Assembly: GCA_001414485.1 (NCBI GenBank)
Contig: LLEY01000125.1
Span: forward strand, 62,001-126,000
Origin: Calycina herbarum
Lineage: Eukaryota > Ascomycota > Leotiomycetes > Helotiales > Pezizellaceae
Direction of reading: 5' to 3'
Length of the DNA: 64,000 nucleotides
Below the pieces are notes generated by a model, which searched no databases, was not told the origin of the DNA, and saw only the letters and a list, made by a program, of their open reading frames with translations. Each line of letters begins with the position of its first letter. Position 1 is the stretch's first letter. Shown one piece after another: positions 11,529-27,488 of this stretch. The position numbers and the translations under genes are program-made.

Positions 11529-12217
11529 GTCGTTATTATATGTGGCTCTCTAGGAGTTTTTGAGGGATGGCGGGGTAGGGGGGTAGGCGGTGGGAGGGTC
11601 TTGAAATTTTTCTGTTTTCATGTAAATGACGGAAGGATCATCATGAAGATATATGAGAGTTCACTTTGGTCTCATCTCACAGGACCTTTTCGTCTCAACG
11701 GGAACTGATATTTCAAGCGAGAAAAGTCACCACAAAAATTCAGATGATAAAAAGTAGAAATGAACGAGCACCATCAAAATTTTACAAGAAATCCTTCCTG
11801 GCCTTCATTTCATAAACTCATTCATGTGAAAAAGAAGTCCTAGATATTCTATTAAGAAGGCCATAAGCCGCTAGTGTAAAAGTACGTCCGCCTCCCCCCC
11901 CCCCCCCCCCCCCCAAAAAATACGAATTTGGTTGTCCATCTAGAAGAAGAGAAAAAAGGAATGGGAATCACGACTTTTGGGTCATTTTTAAATAAACTCT
12001 GACAAACTCTCTCGCCCCTCCTCCATCCTCCACATTGCTTCATAAGTCGTCCCTCCCTTCGTGTGTCGTTTTTCATCCCTTCCGCGCGTCCCTTCATGGC
12101 GATAACAGCCATCGAAACGAGCGTTTGGCAGTAGCCCTTTGTCCCCATTCATAAATCGGAGAGTTGTAAATTCTGGCTTGCGTTGTTTACCAGACAGGAC
12201 CGCCCAAATTGTTTCAC
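11529..12217. other. Intergenic region between convergent ProRS and PKC genes
   Basis: It holds the 3' flanks of two genes. It carries a C21 homopolymer (separate entry). No coding exon: frames here that look open overlap the PKC C-terminus only through its last exon. Confidence 0.65.
11894..11914. repeat. C21 homopolymer followed by A6
   Basis: Twenty-one consecutive C residues run directly into AAAAAA, about 300 bp beyond the PKC stop codon. Such runs are prone to slippage and to length errors in assembly. Confidence 0.95.
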
Positions 12218-16099
<3,882 letters not shown>

Positions 16100-17548
16100 G
16101 ATGCCGGAGTGTTGGTTCGGAAAAGGAAGGGTGGGACGCGTCTCTCCTCACCACGAGGGGGGTTGTTGTTGTTTGGAGAGGTACTAAATCGTTGGTGTTG
16201 TCTTGGTCAGGTTGGGGCGGATGAAGTGGGGTCGTTCGTAGTTCGGTGAATTGTTTAGAGATCTCTGTGAGTTTTGGCGAGGAAGCTGGAGCAGCACCAC
16301 AGCAGCAAAGATTTGAGGCGAGGGGCGCTCGGAGTTGGTATGCGATCAACACATGAATTTATGCGCTTTAGGTTGGTTCGAGGACTGTGGCGAGGATCAC
16401 TCGTATTGCGTTTCGAACGAGATTTTGGGTCTGGTCTGGTCTCGCAGATGCAGATGCAGATGCAGCACGTTTGCTGGAGTTACCAGAGGGGCAAAAGGGC
16501 AACGAGGTCGTTGACAAAACCGGAGAAAAAGCACACGTTTAGGGCTGGCCGTGCAGGTGCAGCTGTCAAGAGAGCTCAAGAGGTAAAGTGCCGGTCAGAC
16601 CGAACTTGCGATCAGAATCAGTCCACGAGACAACTCAATACGGTGGGCAGGGGAGGCACAAAGGACGGATGAAGTCGTCGTATTGGCGAGGAGGTATTAT
16701 GGATCATGGATTGGGAAGAGTTGGCTATCGACCAAGCTAACTTGGAGAAGTGAGGGTAGTGCTGGTGCTGGTGCTGGTGCTGCTCAAAGTTGGGGATGGC
16801 GGGGGGCAAAACGTTGGGCTGCATTGAGCTCCAGTGATTCATAAACACCCAACCTACCCAGGCCAGGCCAGGCCAGGCCAGGTAAGATCCGCCTTCCCTT
16901 TTTCTCACTCTTCTACCTATAAAATCCAATATATATTTATTCCTAATACCAACCATACAAGTGGTTCACGACAATGAGTCCTTTACCTATCTAGCTATCT
17001 CATTGCTTGGCCGTCTTCCCCTCCTTCCTACCCCACTGCGGTGTTTCCGCCTGTCTGTGCTGTAAAAACAACTTCGTCATTCGCGTCAGGGGTGAGCAAT
17101 TATCACAATTATCATCCTAAATACTATCGATAACAGATATTATTTCAGAATCGAGGGGTAAAAGTAACGCAGAGTACAAAAGTGGGATAAATTTTAATTA
17201 AATAAGCGCTACTGTATGAATAGAATGGAAATCAAAGATTGCCTCGTTGTTTCAACTCTATATCAGAATTCCATGTGTTTGGGGACAATCGCAGTGGAGT
17301 TCCAGGTTTCTAGGTTAATATTTTACCTAAACAGTTGGAACAACGAAAGCTATTTACTGCCGCTTTTATTGTCCATCGCGAGGTTCTTTGGAATCAGGAA
17401 TCTAGGACTTTTTCAAAGAAAGTCCTGAATATCGTTTCGATGTAGATCAGGGGTCAACGCATCACACCCGGATGATCATCCCATCAAAACAACTCATCCT
17501 GGCTTGTGTAATATTCTATTATTGCTTAATTCGTCAACCACTCATCCA
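16100..17548. other. PKC leader/promoter and gene-free DNA with short tandem repeats
   Basis: It holds the 5' region of PKC and the 3' flank of the acyl-CoA dehydrogenase. Low-complexity patches are CAGATG repeats (16445-16464), GCTGGT repeats (16761-16783) and CCAGG repeats (16858-16882). No gene recognised. Confidence 0.6.
16858..16882. repeat. Short tandem repeat (CCAGG)n upstream of PKC
   Basis: Five consecutive CCAGG units. A related CCAGACCAG/CCAGGCCAGG run occurs at ~34910-34937 upstream of the PtaB-like gene. No function is evident. Confidence 0.8.
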
Positions 17549-19064
17549 TCATGTTGAGTACTGGTTCTTCAACAACTTCGCAATCGTCGTCAACTGGATG
17601 TTACTTGTTCCCTCATAAATAGCTCCAATCTTGCTGTCTCGCCACATCTTCTCCGCGATACCTTCTCGGACGAATCCCATTCCTAGGACTTATTAATACG
17701 CAGTTTTAGTATTTGGAAGGACTACACATACCTCCCATCCATTCGATCGCGAGCCCACTGACTCTACCAGCAACCTGGGAAGAATAAAGCTTCGCCATCG
17801 CAGCATCTTGAACAAAGTCCTGACCAGCCTCCTTCTTTCGGGCTGCATTATAGACTAGTGCTCGTGCAGCGGCAATCTCAGTATAAGACTGCGCAATCTG
17901 GTGTTGCATTCCTTGGAAATCACCGACGAGCTGTCCAAATTGCTTTCGGTCGTTCCAAACATATCTACATCATATTAGCATGTGAAATACCCGGATTTGT
18001 TGACAAGCTTACTTTGCGGCGTTCTCGAACGCTCCAAGGGCAAGTCCGGTCATCTGTGCGGCAATACCGATACGTCCTTCGTTCAAGAGAGAGATGGCAT
18101 ATTTGTATCCTTGGCCTTCCTGGCCCAGTAAGTTTCCCTTGGGAATCTCAACGTCGTCGAAGTTGAGAACACATGTGCTGCTAGCTTTGATGCCGAGTTT
18201 CTTCTCCTTCTTTGCTATCGAGAAGCCTTTCATGCCCTTCTCGACAATGAAGGCAGTGATTCCCTTATATCCTTTGCTGTGATCAAGGTTTGCAAATACA
18301 ATGAAGAAATCAGCCTCCATCGAGTTTGTGATCCACATCTTGTTTCCCGAAATCGTGTATCCGGAATCCGTTTTGGTGGCTTTGGTGGCAAGGGCAAATG
18401 CATCAGACCCGGAGACAGGCTCCGAGAGACAGAAAGATCCTAATCCGTTAGCTTATAGTCTAATATATTTCCGAGGGGTTCCATACCAACAGTATCAGTA
18501 GCCAAACGCGGAAGCCACTTCTTCTTCAACTCCGAACTAGCATATTTTATTATCGCAGTATTGACCAGTGTATTATGCACATCCACCATCACACTGACAC
18601 TAGGATCGACCCTAGCCAGCTCTTCGATGCCCACAATAGCAGCCGTAAAGTTCATTCCAGCGCCACCGTACTCCTCCGGGATTTCGACGCCCATAAACCC
18701 TTGTTCGAATAGCTGTTCCACGATAGCTGGGTCCATTGCCTCGTTCTCGTCCATTTCTCGGACTTTGGGGGCAATCACTTCGTTGGCGAATTTGGAGACT
18801 GAGTCTGCCATGGCGGTTTCTATTTCGGACATATGGGTAATGGGAGTAGGAGGGAATTCGGTAATGTCAACATCGTCGTTTCGCCGGCGTGCTGTGGCAG
18901 AGAGGGGTCTAGAACTGAGGAGAATATTAGCAAGATCTAGATTGCAAGGCGTGTTATACTGACTGTTGGTATATTCTGCTGGCTCTAACTGGTCTTAGAG
19001 CTGGTCGTGCTGTTAATGTAGCCCTTTGTGCCACTGGGCGTAATGCCTTCACAATCAATACCAT
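17549..19064 (-). CDS. Mitochondrial short/branched-chain acyl-CoA dehydrogenase
   Basis: Five exons: 19064-18964, 18914-18487, 18439-18013, 17964-17732, 17682-17549 (440 aa, normal ACAD length). It is an FAD enzyme that oxidises acyl-CoA to 2-enoyl-CoA and passes electrons to ETF. Exon 1 encodes an Arg/Ala-rich amphipathic presequence without acidic residues (ALRPVAQRATLTARPALRP), a good mitochondrial targeting signal. The core shows VIAPKVREMDENE, IPEEYGGAGM, the FAD/substrate motif CLSEPVSGSDAFA, FDDVEIPKGNLLG, and near the end IYEGTSNIQ with the Glu that is the catalytic base in this class. The closest match by eye is to SCAD and the 2-methyl-branched ACADSB type, suggesting isoleucine or short-chain fatty acid catabolism. 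The terminus QYST is not a peroxisomal signal. Confidence 0.95.
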
Positions 19065-19741
19065 GTTGGGTTTGTACGTCAAGATTCGAGATCTTAGGAA
19101 AGAAAGAGTAGAGGTTTAGGTATCAGAGAGAACTGGAGGGAGAGGGTTGGAAAGTAAAATCAATTGAAGATGAGAGAGATATGTAGGTAAGACTATATCT
19201 TGGCTCGTGAGTTCCAAGGGTTGCTGCGCGGCTGGCCACGGTTTTGGCTGCGACAGCCGAGGTGGTTCGGAAAGAAAACGGCCTGACGGCGTGGGGTAGT
19301 GCGTATGCAACCACACCTTCAAAATTTCTTCATTTTCTTCTTACATTTGAGGCGTTTCTCACAATCTTTCCTGTTTCCGTGTTCTAAGGCGGCATAATAT
19401 GTCAAATTCGATCGGAGGTAATTTGTATGAAAAAGGGTACGAGTACTCTCGCATTGTCACGTGCTCGGAACTCGACGTTTGGCAGGGGCTTGGCCGTTTT
19501 GATATCAAAATTGTCCTATTCTGAGAGTCGGAAGAGCTTGAATCATATTCGGGTATCTAATAGTTTGAAGCTCTATAAGTTACAGCAAAGGATGCGATTT
19601 ATCACCCTGCTTGGGACTTGTGGAAAAATGGATCTTCAGGTGCCAAATAGAAACGCCCAAACGCCTGCGGAACACATCACGACATAAAAACAACAGGTAC
19701 CAACGTCCGTTACTCTTTCCTCTCACTACCTTAGTGGCATG
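19065..19741. other. Intergenic region upstream of the acyl-CoA dehydrogenase
   Basis: It holds the promoter side of the dehydrogenase and the 3' flank of the truncated adenylate-forming gene. Residual adenylation-domain coding was looked for beyond the stop at 19742 and not found. Confidence 0.55.
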
Positions 19742-20883
19742 TCAGTTCAACATGTTCCCCATTTTATTCTTAGCTCTCAATCTTGCAAGAATATCGCTTA
19801 TCCGGACACAATTCTCGACATTGTTTGCTTCTCCGTCAGAACCAATGTAAACAAGACCACCCAGATCGACTCCTCGAATCTCTTCAGGCGATGCTGTGTC
19901 CAAGATACATTGGAGTCTGTACAAGAAAGAGCTTGGTGCAAAAGTCCTCGAGACATTATGTTTGGAAAGCAGCTGTAAGAAAAGCAGAGGATCGGTTTCA
20001 ACGTTGACAGTTGGGACGTGGACTTGGCCGAGTCCTGCAAACATGGCAAAGAGATGGATCTCGATAAGACTGGAAGCCCTGTAGCGAGATGGAGAGTCAG
20101 TTTTCGCCTTTCAAGGAAATTTCTGGCTTTCATCGCGGGCTAATTGGAGAGCAGGGAATGAAACAACGGAGATGAAGAAAGATGTTATAATATCATCTTC
20201 ACTTACTGGTCAAGTGGAGTCCAATTGAGAAGAGCAGACCCTGACGGTAAGGGCATATAAGTCATCATCGCTTTGAGAGATGCAAATATTTGTGTATGGG
20301 TCGGACAGATTGCTTTTGAGAGACCAGTGTTTCCAGAAGTGAGTACGATGACAGCAATTTCCTCAGTAGAGTGTGCTGAATTTGCTGAATTATCAAGTAT
20401 CCCATTCGCGGACTTTCTGGAAAACGTATCTGTCAAGTTATCATTTAATATCTTTGGCCCAACATCCCCCGACGCTGAGTATTCCAAGTTCTCGATGTCC
20501 TCCACCGCAACTACATGAAGAACATCATTTTGAGCGAAGTCGCTACTTGCAAGATTTCGGGTCGTGAGAACCATAGGAGCTCGCAACAGGAAATCGAGTC
20601 GTTTGAAACGAGCATTTTGTTTTTGGCTGTTTTCGTCAAATGGTGTTGACAGAGCTGGGATGCAACCCGCAAGAACTGAAGCCCAGAACCATGTGATTTT
20701 CTCCAGATGACTTTGGAAACGGAGCAGAACGATTTTTTCTGGTGTGAAACATCCGTGAAGAAGCAACACTTTCGCCTTCTGTCGTACCAATGCATGGAAC
20801 TCGCTGTAACTCAAATGCGTTGGTTCGGATTCGCCTCCATTCGTGTAGGTGGTGATTCCAGCTTGGGCATTTTTTGGGGACAT
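19742..20883 (-). CDS. Truncated adenylate-forming domain (NRPS-like), probable gene fragment
   Basis: Two exons, 20883-20207 and 20078-19742, joined in phase 2 (337 aa). The text is that of the N-terminal half of a fungal NRPS-like/AMP-binding enzyme: LSYSEFHALVRQKAKVLLLHGC, the P-loop-like LTSGNTGLSKAI (canonical LTSGSTGxxK), NWTPLDQ and SRTFAPSSFLYRLQ. The frame stops just where the FGMTE segment, the A7/A8 ATPase loops and the whole C-terminal subdomain should follow, so the protein could not adenylate a substrate as read. No thiolation or reductase domain lies downstream. The ATG at 20883 is the first in frame, but similarity may begin upstream in another frame (~20940), hinting at a further frameshift. 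It reads as a remnant of a secondary-metabolism gene; a short expressed product cannot be excluded. Confidence 0.7.
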
Positions 20884-23076
20884 CAAGAAGAGATGCGATG
20901 TAAAGCTCCTCTCTGAGAGGCGCCATACTTGTCATTTGGATTTTTGAAAAGGATATAAAGAAAGGTTGAAAGAGGGAGCGAATGCAATGAATCCAATACA
21001 AAACGAAACTTGAGATCTTGCGAGAAAGAGTTTTGGATCCCAAGTAGCTTGAGAATGGTAGCGTATTACTGCTCCGCATATCACTCACCAACATACGGAA
21101 CTACCACCACCTGCATCCTCAGCCTTTGAGCAATGTTGGAATAAAGAGGCTATGCTGTTTTAGACACGTGACCCGTCTGGCCATATTTTCTCCCCTAATT
21201 CAAAGGGTTCCGGACTACCTCTTGCAGAAAGAACTGGGTATATTTAAACTCGAGTTTTACGCATGCAATAATGTATACAAATGTCCTCTTGTTAATCTTT
21301 GTGCGTTAAGCAATGTTTGGAAATAATTCGTGAAGTCCAAGTGCCGCTATTTCCCAAGCCTTGCGATTGTTTCGCTGTGGCTTAGATATATTTAGCACTA
21401 ATTATCTATGGCCGCAATGAAAATGGTTGGTTTTATGTTGTGAGTTATGGGTGGCTGAATTTGGGTGTTGTGTTAAGATGTTGGTGAGCATTGCCACGAA
21501 GTGAGTTGCACAGCCTATGGTAGACCTCACACAACACCATTTCATTATACAAGGTAAATTAGTGAAGCGCAGAAACGCCGTAGCTCGTGCGAAGATGAAA
21601 AGGGGGTTGACACATTCTCGCTAAAGTGTCGGATATTCACCAGCTCACGGTGGACAAGATTAAGGCAGTAAATAGGCTAACCTAGGATCGCCTGCAACGC
21701 ATATAACTAACCATACACCAACTACATTAAAACTTTACAAAGTCAATTACCTGATTATTTAGCGCACTCTGCATCTACTGACTTGTATTTTTCTTATATT
21801 TTGGCGATTTTTCTACGTCGAGTTATTCCAGCTTGCGGGTTTTCGTCGGGTCGCTGATTACTGCCATTTATCTTGTCCACCGGGAGACCAGTTACATAAA
21901 TTTATTGGCCGCGGAGTTACTCATTTTTCTTAAGATACACCTTTCTTACTGTTATTTTTGCTGAAATTTGGTAAAATTTTGAATATCTGCCGCTTTCCAA
22001 CTTACCTAGAAGGGGAAATAAGAGCGATGGTTATCGCTATTTATATACTCGGTTATTACGGTACGCTGGCTTATATTCTTCGCAAAAGCTTAGGAAAGTC
22101 GAGAAAAAACTGTTCTTCTAGTTGCTCTAACCCTTCTTGAACTATGTTTCTAATTTCCTAGACTCCTTCAAACACTTTTTTGCTCGAGTGGGTACATAGT
22201 ACTTACGGAGCAATGCCCGCTTCACTTGCTCTTTTGGGGGGAGTTCATGTCGGGGAATCTTATGGATATAATAAAAGCTCAACACAGAGAAACTGAGAGG
22301 CCTATGAACAATGTGCTCTAAAGCGAAAATTAAATATAGATTGTCATCGTCTCACGCTTTCTATCAGTTAAGCTCGTTGTTATTGATAGTTTTCAAAGTA
22401 CATCAGCCATACTCAACGTTTCTTTTGTCAGTCCACAACGTATATCTTAATACCGCAGTGCATGCGTAGTTTTGAGATCCATCACTCAAAGTTGATTTTT
22501 TCTGGGTGGAAAGAAATTTGGTATTATTGTGGGCTGAATTCGACATCGCTCACATATACAATGAGATTTTTCTCATTGTAGGCTGGAAAAGGGTTGATTG
22601 CGATGTTGAATAACGTATCTTCACGTTGAATAAGCTTACGGTACAAATAAATCCCCAAATTGAAGCTTTCGGATAACTTCGGAGGAAATCCATCAGCAAG
22701 CTTTGGTCATGAGTTTGACATACCCTGTTATACGAAAAGATCTCCCGGAATCAGACTCGTTTTACTGGTCTTACTCATAGCAAGTGAGCATTTTGCAAAT
22801 CAAGTGTTCACGGAGTTGTTGCAATGCCTAAGCGAGGATGGTTACACTACCTTCTTATTGGCTCTTTCAATACTTACCACATTGCCCTATCGCCGTAAGC
22901 TTACAAATCCTTCAACATCCCTGCTTCGAGCTGCCCACCTAAATAGGATTAAGGTTCCCTGCGGGGTCCCGGGATATTGATTCAAACACCTCCAGATTGC
23001 CACATTTCTACCATACTGCCGGTATACTATTTGGGCTCGAACTTCGAAGCAAGGCCTTGATATTCTTTACGACGAG
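20884..23076. other. Gene-free, moderately AT-rich region
   Basis: About 2.2 kb between the adenylation fragment (reading left) and a Zn2Cys6 factor (reading right). Short frames show no family motif. A small perfect hairpin CAATGAGA/TCTCATTG sits at 22559-22578. No transposon coding seen. Confidence 0.55.
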
Positions 23077-25018
23077 ATGGTTTACGGTGGGAAGCTATCC
23101 AAGGACTGCGAGCCTTGCAGAAAGAAGCGTCAAAAAGTGAGTTGATAAGCATCTTGAGTAGGAGTAATGATCCCTAAGAGGCTGGAATAACATCACTCGG
23201 GTTTGGATTCATGGGCCGTCTAAAGGTTTTTGGCACAAATGGTTGTTGTCGATCGAGGTCGAATATATGTACTTTTGAACATTTGACCCCTCTCGTTGGC
23301 TCCAGTTTCTGCATACCGAGTTTAATGTGGACTTAAGGTACCCCATACATAACCATGCTAATGTCACGCAGTGCGATCTGGTACAGCCGGTGTGTGGACA
23401 ATGCAAAAGGGTAAATCGCCAGTGCCACGGCTACAGAGACACAAGGGGGCTGCGAATTACGGATATGAGTGCAGTGGTGGCCAAGAAAGCCAAAAAGCAA
23501 ATCCTACCAGATAGGGGGCAACAGTCACGTAAACACCTCTCTGAAATTGGCACGCCAACTGCCGCGTCCAATACTTTTCCGGACAGCATCAGTGTTCTTG
23601 GTCGCCCAAATCCTACAGACACCATTGAGGAACTTGCTTTTGGATTTTTCCACTTTCAGTATGTGGTGGGAAACTCATGTCCATTTAAGTACATTGAACC
23701 CATTTACAATAACATGGGGCTCCCTCTGGTAATGAGCATTCGAGCTGTTGGATTGGCAAGTCTTTCCAAAGCTCATCGCTCTACGGATCTCGAAACTCGT
23801 GCTAGATTTTATTACATTTCAGCCATACGCTTGATCAACGAAGCTCTTGGGACGCCACAGGCTACTACTGAAAGTACAATGTCCGCAATTCTCCTGCTAG
23901 ACCAATGGGACAAGATCATCCCACCGGTACATCGATCGAAGCAAGCATGTATAAATCATCTTAACGGAGTCATGGCACTCATGAAACTCCGTGGCAGTCA
24001 ACAGTTTACGACAAAAACCGGGCTGGAGATGTTTGTCCACATGCGCGCACACCTCTTCATAACGTGCCTGCAACACGAGCTTCCCATACCCACCAATTAC
24101 TTAAGTCTTCATGCGTTCGCCTCCAACTACTTTGATAACATCTCGCATGAAATGGCTGAAGTAACCATCCGATTCGTTACGCTGTTCACACAACTCAGGG
24201 ATGGAACCCTGTTTGGGACTGAAAGAATCATAAAATCCGCCAATCACGCTGACCAGGAGGTTGCGAGTCTGATAGCAAAAATATCACCGGACTCAAATTG
24301 CAAAGTCGTACCCCTCTCTTTCAGTTCTGATTTGGTCTACGAATCACATTACCACCTTCACCGCGACCCAACGATTGGAAAAGTGTTAAATCAACTGCAA
24401 GCTGCGCGGGTGGCCCTCCTTGATTTGATTTTGCAACAGGCTGTCTCATCGCGTGATTCGCTTCCTCTCGCCTCCCGCAACACGGTACAGACCGCCGAGG
24501 AACAGTTTGTGTATGTAATCGGAGGTATTTGTGCTTCCGTCCCACAGCAGGTTGGTTACCTGCCATTACTGGACGCAAAACCAACATCGGTATCCCCTTC
24601 AACAGCAAGACAACCTTCAATACCCGGTAGTCCGCGTGTTAAAATCGAGAAAGCCTACGTTCAGAGCGCCAATGTCCTCCTCTGGCCGCTATTTATCGTC
24701 GCCAACTCGCAGAATTGCCCAGAAAGAGCGAGGACCTGGATCAAATCCCAGTTCCACATAATTGGAAAGACACTTGGTCTCGACAGGGCATTGGAAGCCG
24801 TCGCCATGCTGGAAAGTGGTGGGCATGCCAAAATCTGGGACTCTTATTGGTATGTTGAAAGCATATCCTACCTGGATGACGGGAGTTCTTGCTACGGCGA
24901 TGACGTTGATCCTTCCTCTGCATCTCCCCCCTCTGCGATTACCCAGTCCAAACCTCCTTCTGGTCGCCGAGTGGTGTTTCCCTGTATGGCCTTATACCCT
25001 TTTGTTTTTCTTGATTGA
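23077..25018 (+). CDS. Zn2Cys6 fungal transcription factor
   Basis: Two exons, 23077-23136 and 23372-25018, joined in phase 0 (568 aa). The binuclear zinc cluster is assembled across the intron: DCEPCRKKRQK in exon 1 and CDLVQPVCGQCKRVNRQC in exon 2. That gives CX2CX6CX6CX2CX6C, the DNA-binding fold of Gal4-type regulators. The remainder has the mostly helical, low-charge character of the fungal-specific transcription factor region, with LLLDQWDKI and TYLSLHAFASNYFD-like segments. The intron is long (235 nt). Its neighbours are a truncated adenylation gene upstream and AT-rich repeat DNA downstream, so no obvious target cluster remains. The C-terminal end FPCMALYPFVFLD is unusually hydrophobic. 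Nuclear localisation is inferred from the family. Confidence 0.88.
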
Positions 25019-25523
25019 GTTCAAGAAAATACCGGAAAGCAGAGTTTGAAAATCTGGAGTCGGCCTGGAATTGGAGATCCGAAGAATGAAACTTGGAGGG
25101 TTCATATTGACGGCCGAATAGGATAATGCCACCAACCAATTCCGATGTTGAAACGCGGACAGCTTGAGGAATAAATTTTAGTTTATAAGAAAGTCTCTTT
25201 TTACAACTTCATTTTCACAGCTGGAGGTCGGCTCGAGGGTATCGGGAGGAGGATGTTTCAACAATCATTTCCTCGGGTTCAATGGCGTGGCTCGAAATTC
25301 GTTATTGACTGGATAGATGGGTATTCACAAGGACTTCATTGACCTGGCACATCTGGGACAGAAATTGAATACACAACACTCACTTTATCGTAACATAATG
25401 TTTTCTTACTATGCCTTGTCTCACGAGTCACTCCTCGGACAATAGATTTAATTGTCCTAGACCTGTCGTACAATACTTATGAATATACATGTACTTGGGG
25501 CAAAGCTAGTGTAAGAACAAAAT

Positions 25524-25857
25524 ACTCTACTACTCATTACTACTCGAGTACTACTTGAGTAGAGTAGAGTAGTCTATAAATAGAAGTATTCTATAGTAAA
25601 TATATAATTATACGAAAATACAACTACTAAGTAGTAAGAAAGACTACCTTTTTAAAAACTAGATCGTTTAGCTTATCTCTTATTCCCTTTTCTTTATAGA
25701 GGAATTTTAAAATATTTCTATTACTCCGATAGCCCGGAATTATTGTAACGGGGCTTCGTCCGAGCCTCCGAGGCCTCGGTCCGGATCGGTCCGAGACGGA
25801 CCGTACTACTTGAGTAGAGTAAGAGTAGCAGTCACTACTCTACTCTACTCTACTCAT
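25524..25857. repeat. Element bounded by CTACT/AGTAG palindromic blocks
   Basis: The 19-mer GTACTACTTGAGTAGAGTA occurs identically at 25548-25566 and 25803-25821. Each copy is embedded in self-complementary runs of CTACT and AGTAG. The interior is AT-rich, then switches to a GC-rich patch (25757-25803) with CGGTCCG and CGGACCG in inverted order. Such an organisation suggests a small non-autonomous element or microsatellite-derived fold-back. Confidence 0.65.
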
Positions 25858-26385
25858 TTCTCACACTGGGCAAAGCCCATCTCTCTTACCAGACCAGACT
25901 CCCAGAGGATTACCCACACACGTTGGTTAAGCGAACCCAAAGGTGTCTACGCTTATCGAAGCATTCGTCGATAGCTTTTGACTCTCTTATCATGCTTTTC
26001 CAGTTCATATTGACCTCACGTAATAAGTACATACTTCTGCATGAAAGTCTAGAGTCACGCGTTTGTCAATGTTTCCTCTTTTTTTGCTTCTTCCTATTCC
26101 TGTTTGATAACTAGCACTTATGAATAAATGTTGAATTTGGGAATTTGAGGTTACTTTTGGAATTACAACAAGTAGTTAAGCATTCCCTAAAACTGGATCG
26201 CTAAAGGTATAATTGTTTCACTATTATAATTGTTCTAAAGCTTCTTAGATAATATTATTAAATAAATATTTTTACTTTTTGGGGATCTAGAATAAATCTT
26301 TTACATCTGGATAAAGAACAATAAATGTGAGATGCCAAAGTGAACAAAAGGTTGGTAAACAAAAACTCGTACTGTTACTCCTCCT

Positions 26386-26468
26386 CCCCCCCCCTGATTA
26401 CATTGTATGCGCACGGTCGTTTTAGTATGGCAAATGTCTGCGCACCGTACAATGTAATCAAGGGGGGG
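26386..26468. repeat. Small inverted-repeat element ending in C/G runs
   Basis: The outer arms CCCCCCC-TGATTACATTGTA and TACAATGTAATCAAGGGGGGG are reverse complements with one bulged base. Inside them a motif recurs in direct orientation: TGCGCACGGT (26408-26417) and TGCGCACCGT (26439-26448). The whole is ~83 bp and can form a hairpin. Confidence 0.75.
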
Positions 26469-26491
26469 AAGTTCTGTGCCTCTACGGGGAC

Positions 26492-26707
26492 AGATGGATC
26501 GTCGGATTTTAGTACAGGAGATACCGTCGCAAAACCTCGATAAAATCACAACCACAACCAAAAATATCTTGATACTTCGATCTAGTGATGAATTAATAGC
26601 TGATAGACCTCTTTGAATTTTCTGTATATTTTTGCGATTTTCTTTTAGGGCTAGAGAAGTCTTGCAGTTGTAGGCACTAGGCGGCACAGAAATCCGACGA
26701 TCCATCT
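26492..26707. repeat. 18-bp perfect inverted repeat spanning ~216 bp
   Basis: AGATGGATCGTCGGATTT at 26492-26509 is repeated as its exact reverse complement at 26690-26707. Near each arm is CTGTGCC or its complement GGCACAG, but in shifted order. The interior has no coding capacity. A decayed MITE is one reading. Confidence 0.7.
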
Positions 26708-27488
26708 GAGTGTGCTTTCAAAATGTTGCGGCACGTCAAAGTGGGGTGAGTGATTTTAGGTTTCATGATCGTCCGTGCAAGGTAACAAACAAGCTTTCCA
26801 TTCAAATCCCAGCAGCTTCCAGGTGTATTTTCAACTATCTTCTCCTCGCTCCTCAAACCATGGTAAGTACATAAGTTATATTTACAAACCGACTCTCTGT
26901 TAGGCAGCTCAATGTTGAAAGAATATTCCGCGATGTTAGCCCCTCTTTTCAGTTTAGTGGAAACTTCTTTAGTCCACCATTTGGCTTGTTGGCCTCGGTC
27001 TTTTTCGGTCTCCACAATGCAGGCAGGGTCTCATGCTGGGCTCATTAAGCTTATATTTAGACTCTATTGTAAAAGATTCTTCAATGAAAATGATCACCCC
27101 AGATGTGAGGCTCTCCAAGTTCTTACACTCCGATTCTCCTTGCAAGAAAAAGGAGTTTCATCTCAGGAAAGATACCTGCCCCTTTGAAGAACAAACTGGC
27201 GTACCAACCTATCGGAACCGAGCCCTGACGCTTCGGGGGATTATCCGCCATTCGCCATCGGTTGGGCGCATCGAAGCTTTTAATGAAAGCCCCTAACTGT
27301 GCCGCAATTCTTAGATCATACCGCGTCTGGACAAGCCTATTGGAAAGCCATTTAAGATGAAATCTTTTTCTCCTTCTTCTCCCCTTCTCACCTTTTGAAC
27401 AATCAACACTCGTTTCTGATTCTTCCAGTCATTCATTCATTTATTCAATTTTTCAAACTTAATAATTATATAATTTCAAAACTACACT

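Larger units (their letters stand above)
25019..27488. other. AT-rich, repeat-bearing gene-free region
   Basis: About 2.5 kb. The stretch 25580-25730 and 26140-26310 is very AT-rich with frequent TA, as expected of old RIP-mutated repeats (not computed). It carries three inverted/direct repeat structures listed separately. No transposase or reverse transcriptase coding recognised. Confidence 0.6.

Noticed and set aside
22660..22980. 106-codon frame with a hydrophobic stretch upstream of the Zn2Cys6 gene
   Set aside because: It has no ATG in good context, no family motif, and Lys/Leu/Pro content expected of random frames; nothing connects it to the downstream gene.
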